Source: Caulobacteraceae bacterium UBA6225 (lineage in GTDB: Bacteria > Pseudomonadota > Alphaproteobacteria > Caulobacterales > Caulobacteraceae). Taken from it: a DNA stretch of 11,651 nucleotides. The stretch spans positions 12,493-24,143 of the forward strand of contig DJWR01000196.1 in the NCBI GenBank assembly GCA_002441055.1, written 5' to 3'. The position numbers were made by a program, and so were the translations under genes. Within the stretch, counting starts at the first letter, position 1. Every line of letters begins with the position of its first letter. The notes beneath the pieces are model-generated. The model had not been told where the DNA came from and searched no databases. It worked only from the letters and a program-made list of their open reading frames with translations. Shown piece after piece: positions 1-7,380 of this stretch.

Positions 1-1032
1 CAACTGGCCATTGTCGGGCGGCCCAATGCGGGCAAATCCACCCTGGTGAACCGTCTGATCGGCGAAGACCGGCTGCTGACCGGCCCAGAGGCTGGGATAA
101 CCCGCGACTCCATTCCCGTCGACTGGACCTGGGATGACCGGGCCATACGCCTGGTGGACACCGCGGGTCTGCGCCGAAAGGCCAAGGTTCAGGAGAAGCT
201 TGAGCGCCTGTCCACCCAGGATACCATTCGCGCCATCACCTTCGCCGAGGTGGTCCTGCTGGTGATGGACGCCACCCATCCTCTGGAGATTCAGGACCTG
301 CAGATCGCAGACCTGGTGGAGCGCGAGGGCCGCGCCCTGGTCTTTGTGCTGGCCAAGTGGGACCTGGTGGAAGATCCGCAGATCCGTCTGAAGGAGCTTG
401 AGGAAGAGGTCTCCCGCAAGCTTCCCCAGGTTCGCGGCGCGCCGATGATCGCCCTGTCGGCGGAGACCGGTCGCAACCTCGACCGGCTAATGCCCGCGGT
501 CTTCAAGGCCCACGACGACTGGTCCACCAAGGTTAAGACCCGCGACCTGAACGACTGGTTGGCCATGGCCGTCCAGAGGCACCCGCCACCGGCGGTGAAT
601 GGGCGCCGGGTCCGCCCGAAATACATCACCCAGACCAAGGCGCGGCCGCCGACCTTCGTGCTGTTCGCCAGCCGAGCCAGCCAGCTTCCAGATAGCTATC
701 GCCGCTACCTGATCCACTCGATCCGCGAGAGCTTCGACCTGCCTGGGGTGCCCGTGCGATTGACGGTGAAGTCGGGGGCCAACCCCTATGCCGATGGCGA
801 GGCCCGTTCGCCTGGCCCATCTCGCACGGCGCCCCGAAAGGCCAAGGCTAGCAGCGCCAAACCCGGCGCCAAGAAGGGCCTGGGGGCTAAGGCAGGCAAG
901 CCCGCCAAGGCCGGCAAACCTGCCCGCTCGACCAAGTCATCCGGTTTCGGCGGCGCCAAGGCCCGGCCGACACGGGCCGGCCCGGTCAGTGGCCGGAAGA
1001 CGCCTTCGCGGCCTTCCACCCGGCGAAGCTGA
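1..1032 (+). CDS. der: GTPase Der (EngA), 3' part; 5' end lies outside the window
   Basis: Ribosome-assembly GTPase that acts on the 50S subunit. Der has two tandem G domains and a KH-like C-terminal domain; only the second G domain onward is present, 343 residues, with an open frame from base 1. Visible motifs (window residue numbers): G1 GRPNAGKST (6-14), G2 Thr in GITRDS (32-37), G3 DTAG (53-56), G4 AKWD (118-121, usually NKWD) and G5 SAETG (153-157). The KH-like domain spans about 175-262 and ends in the typical VRLTVKSGANPY. After it comes a tail of about 77 residues rich in Lys, Ala, Pro, Arg and Ser that most Der proteins lack at this length. The internal ATG at base 46 is within the P-loop region and is not the start. 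The last 47 bp overlap the convergent dehydrogenase gene. Identification is firm. Confidence 0.96.
   Translation, partial: QLAIVGRPNAGKSTLVNRLIGEDRLLTGPEAGITRDSIPVDWTWDDRAIRLVDTAGLRRKAKVQEKLERLSTQDTIRAITFAEVVLLVMDATHPLEIQDLQIADLVEREGRALVFVLAKWDLVEDPQIRLKELEEEVSRKLPQVRGAPMIALSAETGRNLDRLMPAVFKAHDDWSTKVKTRDLNDWLAMAVQRHPPPAVNGRRVRPKYITQTKARPPTFVLFASRASQLPDSYRRYLIHSIRESFDLPGVPVRLTVKSGANPYADGEARSPGPSRTAPRKAKASSAKPGAKKGLGAKAGKPAKAGKPARSTKSSGFGGAKARPTRAGPVSGRKTPSRPSTRRS
889..924 (+). repeat. Two tandem 18-bp units inside the der tail
   Basis: Two adjacent 18-bp units (889-906 and 907-924) each encode KAGKPA and differ only at third codon positions. They sit in the basic tail of Der. The synonymous differences suggest an old duplication held at the protein level, or simple convergence in a low-complexity Lys/Ala/Pro stretch. 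Confidence 0.7.
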
Positions 1033-1738
1033 CCGGCGTATCGGGTTGACCCAGATCGGCCTGGGCCAGTTCCACGATCATCGGCCCGATTTCGGCGGGA
1101 TCGGGCAGGCTGTCGGGATCCTCACCCGGCATGGCCTCGGCCCGCATCTTGGTGCGCATGGCGCCAGGGTCGATCAGGGCGGCGCGGACGCTGGTGTTCT
1201 CAAGTTCATCGGCCCAGGTGCGGACCAGATGGTCGGTAGCGGCCTTGGTGGCGCCATAGGCGCCCCAGAAGGCCTTGGGCCTGGCCACCCGGCCACTGGT
1301 GAAGATCAGGGCGCGACCAGCCGGCGCGGCCTTGAGCAGCCGCTCGGTGCTACGGAGCAGGCGATAGGTGGCGGTCAGATTGATGGCCACCGCTTTGTCC
1401 CAGGCGGGCGGGTCAATGTGGGAGATTGGGCTCAGCCCCCCCAGGACGGCCGCGGCGTGGACCAGGATGTCCAGCTTGCCATGACGCTCATGGATTGCGA
1501 GCCCCAACTGGTCGATCCCGTCGCCCTGCGCCAGGTCCATGGGAACCAGCGTCGCGGCCTGGCCTGAAACAGCGCGGATCTTGTCGTCCAGGACCTCCAA
1601 CCCCCCTTGGGTGCGGGCCATGCCGATGACATGGGCCCCAGCTTGGGCCAGGGCGATGGCGCACTCCCGGCCGATGCCACGGCTGGCGCCAGTCACCAGG
1701 GCCACGCGGCCGGCGAGGGGGAGGGATGTGTCGGTCAT
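986..1738 (-). CDS. SDR-family NAD(P)-dependent oxidoreductase (YciK-like)
   Basis: Classical short-chain dehydrogenase of 250 residues, the usual length. It has the N-terminal Rossmann motif TGASRGIG (16-23), Asp68 in MDL for the adenine ring, Asn120 in VAINLT, the catalytic Ser148 in FTSG, and Tyr161-Lys165 in YGATK. The Arg42 after the second strand (GMART) hints at NADPH, by family analogy. The usual NNAG motif is replaced by HAAA (94-97). The substrate cannot be told from sequence; the closest type I recognise is the uncharacterised YciK-like group. The ATG lies 9 bp after the stop of the transporter gene with no strong Shine-Dalgarno, so it probably depends on upstream translation. It is the last gene of the minus-strand cluster and its 3' end overlaps der tail-to-tail. 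Confidence 0.9.
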   Translation of the reverse strand: MTDTSLPLAGRVALVTGASRGIGRECAIALAQAGAHVIGMARTQGGLEVLDDKIRAVSGQAATLVPMDLAQGDGIDQLGLAIHERHGKLDILVHAAAVLGGLSPISHIDPPAWDKAVAINLTATYRLLRSTERLLKAAPAGRALIFTSGRVARPKAFWGAYGATKAATDHLVRTWADELENTSVRAALIDPGAMRTKMRAEAMPGEDPDSLPDPAEIGPMIVELAQADLGQPDTPVSFAGWKAAKASSGH

Positions 1739-1747
1739 GGGTGCTGT

Positions 1748-2746
1748 CTAGCTGGTCTCTGAAGGGCCATCGGCCCGCTTCGCATAGTGTCCGGCGATGG
1801 CCGCGCAGGCCATCAGTTGGAACTGGTGATAGAGCATGATAGGCAAAAGCACGAAGCCGACTGTGGCGGCTGGAAACAGGACGGCCGCCATGGGCGCGCC
1901 GGCTGCCAGGCTCTTGTTGGAGCCGCCGAAGAGGATTGTGATCTCGTCTTCCACCGGGAACTTGAGGCGTCGGCTGATCCAGATGGTCCAGGCCGTGGAG
2001 GCGGCGAGCAGGACCAGGCAGATGAGCGACAGGCGCACCAGATCGCCCATGGACACCTGGCTCCAGATGCCGACGGCGACGGCGCCAGAAAAGGCGTTGT
2101 AGACCACCAGCAGGATCGAACCGCGATCGGCGAGACTGGCCTGTTTGGCATGGCGCTGGATAAAGCCGCCGATCCAGGGGCGCAGAATTTGACCAGCGAT
2201 GAATGGCGCCAGCAGTTGCAGCAGGATGGCCTCAAACGCGCCCCATGACAGGCCACCGCCCTCCGCGCTCAGCAGCACGCCCACCAACAGAGGGGTGATC
2301 AGGACCCCGAGAATGTTCGAGGCCGAAGCCCCGCAGACGGCGGCGGCCACATTGCCTCGGGCGATAGCGGTGAAGCCCACCGCCGATTGGATGGTCGAGG
2401 GTAGGCAGCCCAGATAGATGAGGCCCGGAACCAGGGCGGCTGGAACAATCCAGCCCGGCAGGCCAGAAACCGCCAGACCCGCCAGGGGAAACAGGGCGAA
2501 GGTGGTCGCCAGCACCACGAGGTGCAGCCGCCAATGGGCGATGCCGGCCACCACGGCCTGCGGCGAGAGCTTGGCGCCATGCAGAAAGAAGACCAGGGCG
2601 ACGCCGATCTTGGTCGCAATCCCCACCACTTCGGCGGCCTGGCCCCGGGCCGGCACGAGGGAGGCGAACACCACCGTGGCCAGGATGGCCAGGATGTAGG
2701 GATCGATCTTGAACCGGGCGAGCGCGCGGCGAACAGCGCCGATCAC
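1748..2746 (-). CDS. Bile acid:sodium symporter-family transporter (YfeH/SLC10A7-like)
   Basis: Inner-membrane protein of 332 residues with about nine to ten hydrophobic segments. Segments such as FFLHGAKLSPQ, LPSTIQSAVGFTAIARGN and AVCGASASNILG are typical of the SBF-like branch that includes E. coli YfeH and eukaryotic SLC10A7, rather than the canonical bile-acid carriers. Members are probably Na+-coupled anion carriers, but the substrate is unknown. The start codon is GTG, overlapping the purF TGA as GTGA. There is no good Shine-Dalgarno in front of it, so translational coupling to purF is likely. The family is confident; any link to purine synthesis is inference from position only. Confidence 0.9.
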   Translation of the reverse strand: MIGAVRRALARFKIDPYILAILATVVFASLVPARGQAAEVVGIATKIGVALVFFLHGAKLSPQAVVAGIAHWRLHLVVLATTFALFPLAGLAVSGLPGWIVPAALVPGLIYLGCLPSTIQSAVGFTAIARGNVAAAVCGASASNILGVLITPLLVGVLLSAEGGGLSWGAFEAILLQLLAPFIAGQILRPWIGGFIQRHAKQASLADRGSILLVVYNAFSGAVAVGIWSQVSMGDLVRLSLICLVLLAASTAWTIWISRRLKFPVEDEITILFGGSNKSLAAGAPMAAVLFPAATVGFVLLPIMLYHQFQLMACAAIAGHYAKRADGPSETS

Positions 2747-4233
2747 GCGTCGACCAGGAAGGTCAGCTGGCGCTCATCGGCCGCATTCCGGCCCTCGGCG
2801 ATTTCGCGGTCGAGCAGGCGGGTGGGGTAGTCGCCGGTGAAATAGTGATCGGTGAACTGGGGCGCCGCCGGATCGCGGGGGTCCGACTCCATGGCCCAGT
2901 AGAGGCCATCCACCGACAGGAAGCCCAGGCTGTCCACCTCCAGCATCTTGGCCATTTCCTCAAGGCTCTTGTTAGCCGCAAGGAGCTGCGCGCGCTCAGG
3001 CATGTCGATCCCGTAGAAGTCGGGCCACATGATCGGCGGCGAGCCAGAGCGGAGATGGACCTCCTTGGCGCCGGCCTCGCGCACCATGCGGACGACCCGC
3101 AGGGAGTTGGTGCCGCGGACGATGGAGTCGTCGATCAGCATCACCCGCTTGCCGGCCAGGACGGCGCGATTGGGGGACAGCTTCATGCGCACGCCAAGTT
3201 CACGGGCGCCCTGAGTCGGTTGGATGAAGGTGCGCCCCACATAGTGGTTGCGCATGATGCCCATCTCGTAGGGGACGCCCGTCTCCTGCGCATAACCCAG
3301 GGCCGCAGGCACGCCGGAGTCAGGCACAGGCACTACGACGTCGCAGGGCGGGGCGCTTTCCTGGGCCAGGCGACGACCCATGCGCTTGCGCACCTCATAG
3401 ACCGAGCGGCCGTTCACGACGGAGTCCGGTCGGGCGAAATAGACATACTCAAAGATACAGGGGCGGGCCCGGGCGGCCGGGAACGGCCGCAGACTCTCGA
3501 CCCCGTTGTGGTCGATCACCACCATCTCGCCGTGTCCGATGTCGCGGATGAAGCGGGCGCCGATCATGTCCAGGGCGCAGGTCTCCGACGCCAGCACATA
3601 TGTATTGTCGAGCTTGCCCAGCACCAACGGCCGGATGCCCAGGGGGTCGCGGACCCCGATCAGCTTCTTGTTGGTGAGCGCCACCAGGGCGTAGCCGCCC
3701 TCGATCATGGACAGGGCGTCGATGAAGCGGTCAGTCATCCGACCCTTCCGAGAGCGGGCCACAAGATGGAGGATTACTTCGGAGTCCGAGGTCGACTGGA
3801 AGATGGCCCCTTCGGCCACGAGATTCTGGCGCAGGGTCAGAAAGTTGGTGAGGTTGCCGTTGTGGGCGAGCGCGATGCCCCCGCTCTCCAGGTCGGCGAA
3901 CATGGGCTGGACATTGCGGATGAAGCTGCCGCCGGCGGTGGAGTAGCGGGTGTGACCGATAGCGGCCCCGCCGGGCAGGCGCTGGGCCAGATCGGCGTCG
4001 CCGAACGCCTCGCCAACCCGCCCCATGTGCCGTTCAGTGTGAAAGCGTTGGCCATCGAAGCTGGCGATACCGCAGGCCTCCTGGCCCCGGTGCTGCAGGG
4101 CATGAAGCCCCAGGGCGGTGAGCCCGGCCGCCTGCGCCGCGCCATAGACGCCGAAGACGCCGCATTCCAGCCTCAGGCTGTCATCATCGGGGTCTCTGAC
4201 CGGGGGGGACCAGATCTCAGAAGCCGGGCTCAT
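2743..4233 (-). CDS. purF: Amidophosphoribosyltransferase
   Basis: Catalyses the first committed step of purine synthesis: PRPP plus glutamine gives 5-phosphoribosylamine. The protein has 496 residues. The N-terminal 23 residues look like a propeptide; cleavage would expose Cys24 (CGVFGVYG), the Ntn glutaminase nucleophile. HTRYST (94-99) and HNGNLTN (124-130) belong to the glutaminase domain, and VMLIDDSIVRGTNS (364-377) is the PRPP-binding loop. In Bacillus-type PurF four cysteines hold a 4Fe-4S cluster. Here only the first is kept (Cys259 in CIFEYVYF); the second is Asp405 in WPDFYGID, and the C-terminal CxxC pair is missing in QFTDHYFTGDYPT (459-471). The ATG overlaps the cvpA stop as ATGA and has GGTGGAG 8 nt upstream, inside cvpA. 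Regulation by purine nucleotides is expected from the family. Confidence 0.97.
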   Translation of the reverse strand: MSPASEIWSPPVRDPDDDSLRLECGVFGVYGAAQAAGLTALGLHALQHRGQEACGIASFDGQRFHTERHMGRVGEAFGDADLAQRLPGGAAIGHTRYSTAGGSFIRNVQPMFADLESGGIALAHNGNLTNFLTLRQNLVAEGAIFQSTSDSEVILHLVARSRKGRMTDRFIDALSMIEGGYALVALTNKKLIGVRDPLGIRPLVLGKLDNTYVLASETCALDMIGARFIRDIGHGEMVVIDHNGVESLRPFPAARARPCIFEYVYFARPDSVVNGRSVYEVRKRMGRRLAQESAPPCDVVVPVPDSGVPAALGYAQETGVPYEMGIMRNHYVGRTFIQPTQGARELGVRMKLSPNRAVLAGKRVMLIDDSIVRGTNSLRVVRMVREAGAKEVHLRSGSPPIMWPDFYGIDMPERAQLLAANKSLEEMAKMLEVDSLGFLSVDGLYWAMESDPRDPAAPQFTDHYFTGDYPTRLLDREIAEGRNAADERQLTFLVDA

Positions 4234-4838
4234 CGGGATTTCTCCACCAGATCGTCGATGTCGTCGCGCGCGCGCTGGTCATAGCCTTCTTCCGAAGGCG
4301 GATCACCTGCGCCGTCGCGAACCGCGCCCGCAATCGCGGGCCGTAGCCGATCGGCCACATCCATTCCCTCTGGCGCAAAGGCTTTCAGCACCTCGCCGGC
4401 GGCCTTGGTCAAGGGATAAAGCGCCGCACCGGCGATCCATTGCGGCATTCGATCTGGCGGGGTTGCGGCGTTGAAGGCCAGGCTGAACGCGCCCAACACC
4501 ACCAGGGAGCGAACCAGGCCAAACCCCGCGCCGATCAATCGGTCGAGAAAGCCAAGTACGTCAGTGGCCTGAACCCGGTCGGCCATACCGCCCCCGATGA
4601 GCCTGAGAACCACATAGACCGCCACGAAGACGATCAGGATCGCCGCCACATTGGCCGCCCAGGCCGGCTCGACGACGCCTCTGAGGACTGGCCCAGAAAA
4701 GCGCAGGCCCCACAGGGCCGTGGCCCCCGCCACCAACAGGGCGAGCACCGTCGCCATCTCCCGAACCGCGCCGCGAAAGAAACCGACGCCCGCCGAGATG
4801 GACAACAGCCCCAGGGCGATGAGGTCGAACAGGGTCAA
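4230..4838 (-). CDS. cvpA: CvpA family membrane protein
   Basis: Small inner-membrane protein of 202 residues with four hydrophobic segments (about 4-20, 29-46, 62-81, 104-124) and a polar C-terminal tail. MTLFDLIALG at the start, RGAVREM (22-28) and FLDRLIGAGFGLVRSLVV (97-114) are typical of CvpA, named for colicin V production in E. coli, where it also lies next to purF. Its biochemical role is unsettled. The frame is open much further upstream, but that part lies inside radA and encodes Arg/Gly-rich shadow sequence. I place the start at TTG 4836-4838, which overlaps the radA stop as TTGA and is preceded by GGAAAGG at 6 nt. The 3' end overlaps purF by 4 bp. Confidence 0.9.
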   Translation of the reverse strand: MTLFDLIALGLLSISAGVGFFRGAVREMATVLALLVAGATALWGLRFSGPVLRGVVEPAWAANVAAILIVFVAVYVVLRLIGGGMADRVQATDVLGFLDRLIGAGFGLVRSLVVLGAFSLAFNAATPPDRMPQWIAGAALYPLTKAAGEVLKAFAPEGMDVADRLRPAIAGAVRDGAGDPPSEEGYDQRARDDIDDLVEKSR

Positions 4839-6214
4839 GAGCGACCTTTCCAGTCTTGCTCGCCAATCCTGGTGATGGCGTCGGCGAGCCTCGCCACGGG
4901 ATTGAGCTTCATGCCCGGCGCCCCCTCCGCCTCCATGGGGGCCAGGGCCTGACCAAAGCCGAGCTTGGCGGCTTCCTTTAGACGACCATCCATTCGGCTG
5001 ACCTGGCGGATGTCGCCAGACAGGCTGATCTCGCCGAACACGACGCAGTCTTGGGGCAGGGCGACATCGAGGGCCGATGAGGCCAGGGCGGCGGCGGCGG
5101 CGAGGTCGGCCGCAGGCTCGGTGACCCGCAGACCCCCTGCGACGTTCAGATAGACATCCCGGTCGCCGAAACCAAGACCGCACCGAGCCTCAAGCACTGC
5201 CAGCACCATCGCAAGCCGGCCGGAATCCCAGCCCACGACAGCCCGCCTGGGCGTGCCATAGGCGCTGGGGGCGACGAGGGCCTGGATCTCCACCAGCACA
5301 GGTCTGGAGCCTTCGATGCCGGCAAACACCGCCGCGCCCGCGGCCCGCTCGCCAGATGTGTTGAGGAACAGGGCCGACGGGTTCACCACCTCCATGAGCC
5401 CAGAGTCGGCCATTTCGAACACGCCGATCTCGTCGGTGGTGCCAAAGCGGTTCTTCACCCCCCGCAGGATGCGGAAGGGATAGCCGCGCTCGCCCTCGAA
5501 GGTCAGGACCGCGTCGACCATATGCTCGATCACCCGGGGACCGGCGATGGCGCCTTCCTTGGTGACGTGGCCCACCAGGATGACGGCCACCCCACGCTTC
5601 TTGGCGATGCGGACCAGTTCGCCGGCCGCCGCCCTCACCTGGGTGACCGAGCCGGGCGCCGCCTCGTGGGCGTCGCTCCACATGGTCTGGATGGAGTCGA
5701 TGATCACCAGGTCGAAGGTGTCGCGCTTCAGGCCATCCAGGATGATGCGAAGGGAGGTTTCAGCAGCCAACTGCACCGGGGCCTGGGCCAGACCCATGCG
5801 ATGGGCGCGGGCCCGGACCTGTTCGACGGCTTCCTCGCCCGAGATATAGGCGCAGCGGGCGCCGCGCAGAGAGGCCTGGCCAACCACCTGCATCAGCAGG
5901 GTGGACTTGCCTACCCCTGGATCGCCACCCACCAGCAGGGCCGAGCCTGGCACCACGCCGCCGCCACAGACACGGTCGAACTCGGCCACGCCGGTCAAAA
6001 TACGCGGCGGGGCCGGGGTTTCCGCCTCAAGGGTTTCAAACACCAGACCCCGTTGGCCTCGGCCAGACTTCGCCGGAGCCAGGGCGCCGGGTGGACGGGA
6101 CTGCGCCTCCTCGACCATGGTGTTCCAGGCCCCGCAGGCCGGACACTGGCCGGCCCATTTGCCCTGCACGCCGCCGCAGGACTGGCAGACATAGACCGCG
6201 CCGTCTCTGGCCAA
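4835..6214 (-). CDS. radA: DNA repair protein RadA (Sms)
   Basis: RecA-related ATPase that helps process recombination intermediates. The 459-residue length is normal. It has an N-terminal zinc finger with Cys10, Cys13, Cys24 and Cys27, Walker A GGDPGVGKST (96-105), Walker B LVIIDS with Asp173, the RadA signature KNRFG (254-258), and a C-terminal Lon-protease-like domain (about 285-450) that normally has no protease activity. The start is TTG, chosen because AGGAG lies 6 nt upstream and because the next residues, MARDGAVYVCQSCG, align with RadA N-termini. It follows alr after 59 bp and overlaps cvpA by 4 bp. Confidence 0.97.
   Translation of the reverse strand: MARDGAVYVCQSCGGVQGKWAGQCPACGAWNTMVEEAQSRPPGALAPAKSGRGQRGLVFETLEAETPAPPRILTGVAEFDRVCGGGVVPGSALLVGGDPGVGKSTLLMQVVGQASLRGARCAYISGEEAVEQVRARAHRMGLAQAPVQLAAETSLRIILDGLKRDTFDLVIIDSIQTMWSDAHEAAPGSVTQVRAAAGELVRIAKKRGVAVILVGHVTKEGAIAGPRVIEHMVDAVLTFEGERGYPFRILRGVKNRFGTTDEIGVFEMADSGLMEVVNPSALFLNTSGERAAGAAVFAGIEGSRPVLVEIQALVAPSAYGTPRRAVVGWDSGRLAMVLAVLEARCGLGFGDRDVYLNVAGGLRVTEPAADLAAAAALASSALDVALPQDCVVFGEISLSGDIRQVSRMDGRLKEAAKLGFGQALAPMEAEGAPGMKLNPVARLADAITRIGEQDWKGRS
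4845..4851 (-). promoter_or_regulatory. Ribosome-binding site that sets the cvpA TTG start
   Basis: GGAAAGG lies 6 nt before the TTG at 4838, within the last codons of radA. It supports the short 202-residue form over a 317-residue form that would be embedded in radA. Confidence 0.65.
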
Positions 6215-6220
6215 GCGGAG

Positions 6221-6225
6221 CTCCT
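6221..6225 (-). promoter_or_regulatory. Ribosome-binding site for the radA TTG start
   Basis: AGGAG on the minus strand lies 6 nt before the TTG at 6212-6214. This spacing supports the unusual start codon. Confidence 0.75.
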
Positions 6226-6235
6226 GATTCGCTGA

Positions 6236-6255
6236 TGCGGCAGTCTAACGCCGCA
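6236..6255 (-). repeat. Inverted repeat between alr and radA
   Basis: TGCGGC and GCCGCA form a 6-bp stem around an 8-nt loop in the 59-bp gap between alr and radA. No T-run follows, so it is not an intrinsic terminator. It could affect RNA processing or stability, or be chance in GC-rich DNA. Confidence 0.35.
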
Positions 6256-6273
6256 GACCAGGTTTTGGCCGCC

Positions 6274-7377
6274 TTAGGCGTCCTCGCTCTGGCCGGCGCC
6301 GAGGTAGACCCGTTGGGCCCGGGCCGAAAGGCGGACCAGGCATTCGTGAGCGATGCTGTCGGCCGCCTGGGCCTGTTCATCCAGCAGGGCGTGGGGGCCG
6401 AGCAATTCGACCATGTCTCCGGGGCGAGCTGAAGCGTCTCCCAGGTCCAGAACCGTGAGGTCCATGTCGACAATATAGAGGCGACGCAGGGCGCCGGCCG
6501 CCCAGGCCTGGCCCCCACGGCGGGTCGCGCGAATGACGCCGTCGGCATAGCCCGCGCCCACCAGGGCCACGCGCGTCGCCCGTTCGGCGGCTATGGTCAG
6601 GCCGTAGCCGATGAGCTCTCCGGCGCTGACATGTCGGATGTCGAGGATAGGCGCCTCCAGTCGCGCCACCGCCTTCAGCCGAGGGTCGGGCCGTTCCTGG
6701 GGGCCGCCGCCGTAGAGGCTGATGCCGGGGCGAACGAGATCGAAGCGATAGTCTGGCCCCAGGAAGGCGCCTGCTGAGGCGGCGAGACTGGCCTTGGCCT
6801 TCGGAAATAGCGCCCGCACCGACCGAAAGGCGGCCAACTGCTGGGTGTTGCGCACATGGTGAGGGACTGCGCCAGCGCCCAGGTGGCTCATCACAAGCTC
6901 GATCTCCAGGCCCGCGAGCCGATCGGACTGGACGAGGGCGCTGGCCTGCTCTTGGCCCAATCCCTGCCGGTTCATACCGGTGTCGACTTGCAGAACGCAG
7001 GGCAGGGGGGCGGCCGCGCTCCGGGCGAACTGGCTGGCGGCGGCCACCTGATCAAGAGTGTTCAGCACCGGGGTGAGGCCGGCGGCCGCCAGGCGCGGAC
7101 CTGAGCCAGGGGTAAAGCCGTCGAGGACGATGATACGCGCCGACCTGTGCGCCAGAGCGTCACGAAGGGCCTCGCCCTCTTCTAGCCTGGCCACGAAGAA
7201 GGTCCGGGCGCCTTCGGTCCACAGCCGGCGGGCGATGGGCGCCGCGCCCAGGCCATAGCCATCGGCCTTGACCACGGGAGCGGTCTCCGCGCCGACCGCT
7301 TCAGCGGCGATCACATGGTAGTTGTGGGCCAGGGCGTCGAGGTCGATGCTCAGTCTGGCGCGGAAGTTGGGGGCCAT
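6274..7377 (-). CDS. alr: Alanine racemase
   Basis: PLP enzyme that interconverts L- and D-alanine, supplying D-alanine for peptidoglycan. The protein has 367 residues, normal for the family. Lys37 in PVVKADGYGLG binds PLP, and Tyr258 in IGYGL is the expected second catalytic base. Arg137 (DTGMNRQG), Arg216 (VRPGISLYGG) and Tyr277 (GYADG) also match conserved positions. Gln130 stands where many family members carry a carbamylated Lys. The open frame extends 26 codons upstream into dnaB, but the ATG at 7375-7377 has AAGGGGAG directly upstream and gives the standard N-terminus (RLSIDLDALAHNY). It sits 46 bp after dnaB and 59 bp before radA on the same strand. A catabolic DadX role is possible, but no dad genes are nearby. 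Confidence 0.95.
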   Translation of the reverse strand: MAPNFRARLSIDLDALAHNYHVIAAEAVGAETAPVVKADGYGLGAAPIARRLWTEGARTFFVARLEEGEALRDALAHRSARIIVLDGFTPGSGPRLAAAGLTPVLNTLDQVAAASQFARSAAAPLPCVLQVDTGMNRQGLGQEQASALVQSDRLAGLEIELVMSHLGAGAVPHHVRNTQQLAAFRSVRALFPKAKASLAASAGAFLGPDYRFDLVRPGISLYGGGPQERPDPRLKAVARLEAPILDIRHVSAGELIGYGLTIAAERATRVALVGAGYADGVIRATRRGGQAWAAGALRRLYIVDMDLTVLDLGDASARPGDMVELLGPHALLDEQAQAADSIAHECLVRLSARAQRVYLGAGQSEDA

Positions 7378-7380
7378 CTG

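Noticed and set aside
788..1567. Plus-strand frame of 259 residues after and across der
   Set aside because: It overlaps both der and the SDR gene, its composition is antisense-like and it has no motifs.
2845..4284. 479-residue plus-strand open frame opposite purF
   Set aside because: It mirrors the purF codons, is rich in His, Gly and Arg without recognisable domains, and purF is certain on the other strand. Long antisense frames are expected in high-GC DNA.
4839..5183. Long N-terminal extension of CvpA
   Set aside because: This stretch lies wholly inside radA and encodes Arg/Gly-rich sequence. The TTG at 4838 with its ribosome-binding site gives a standard CvpA N-terminus.
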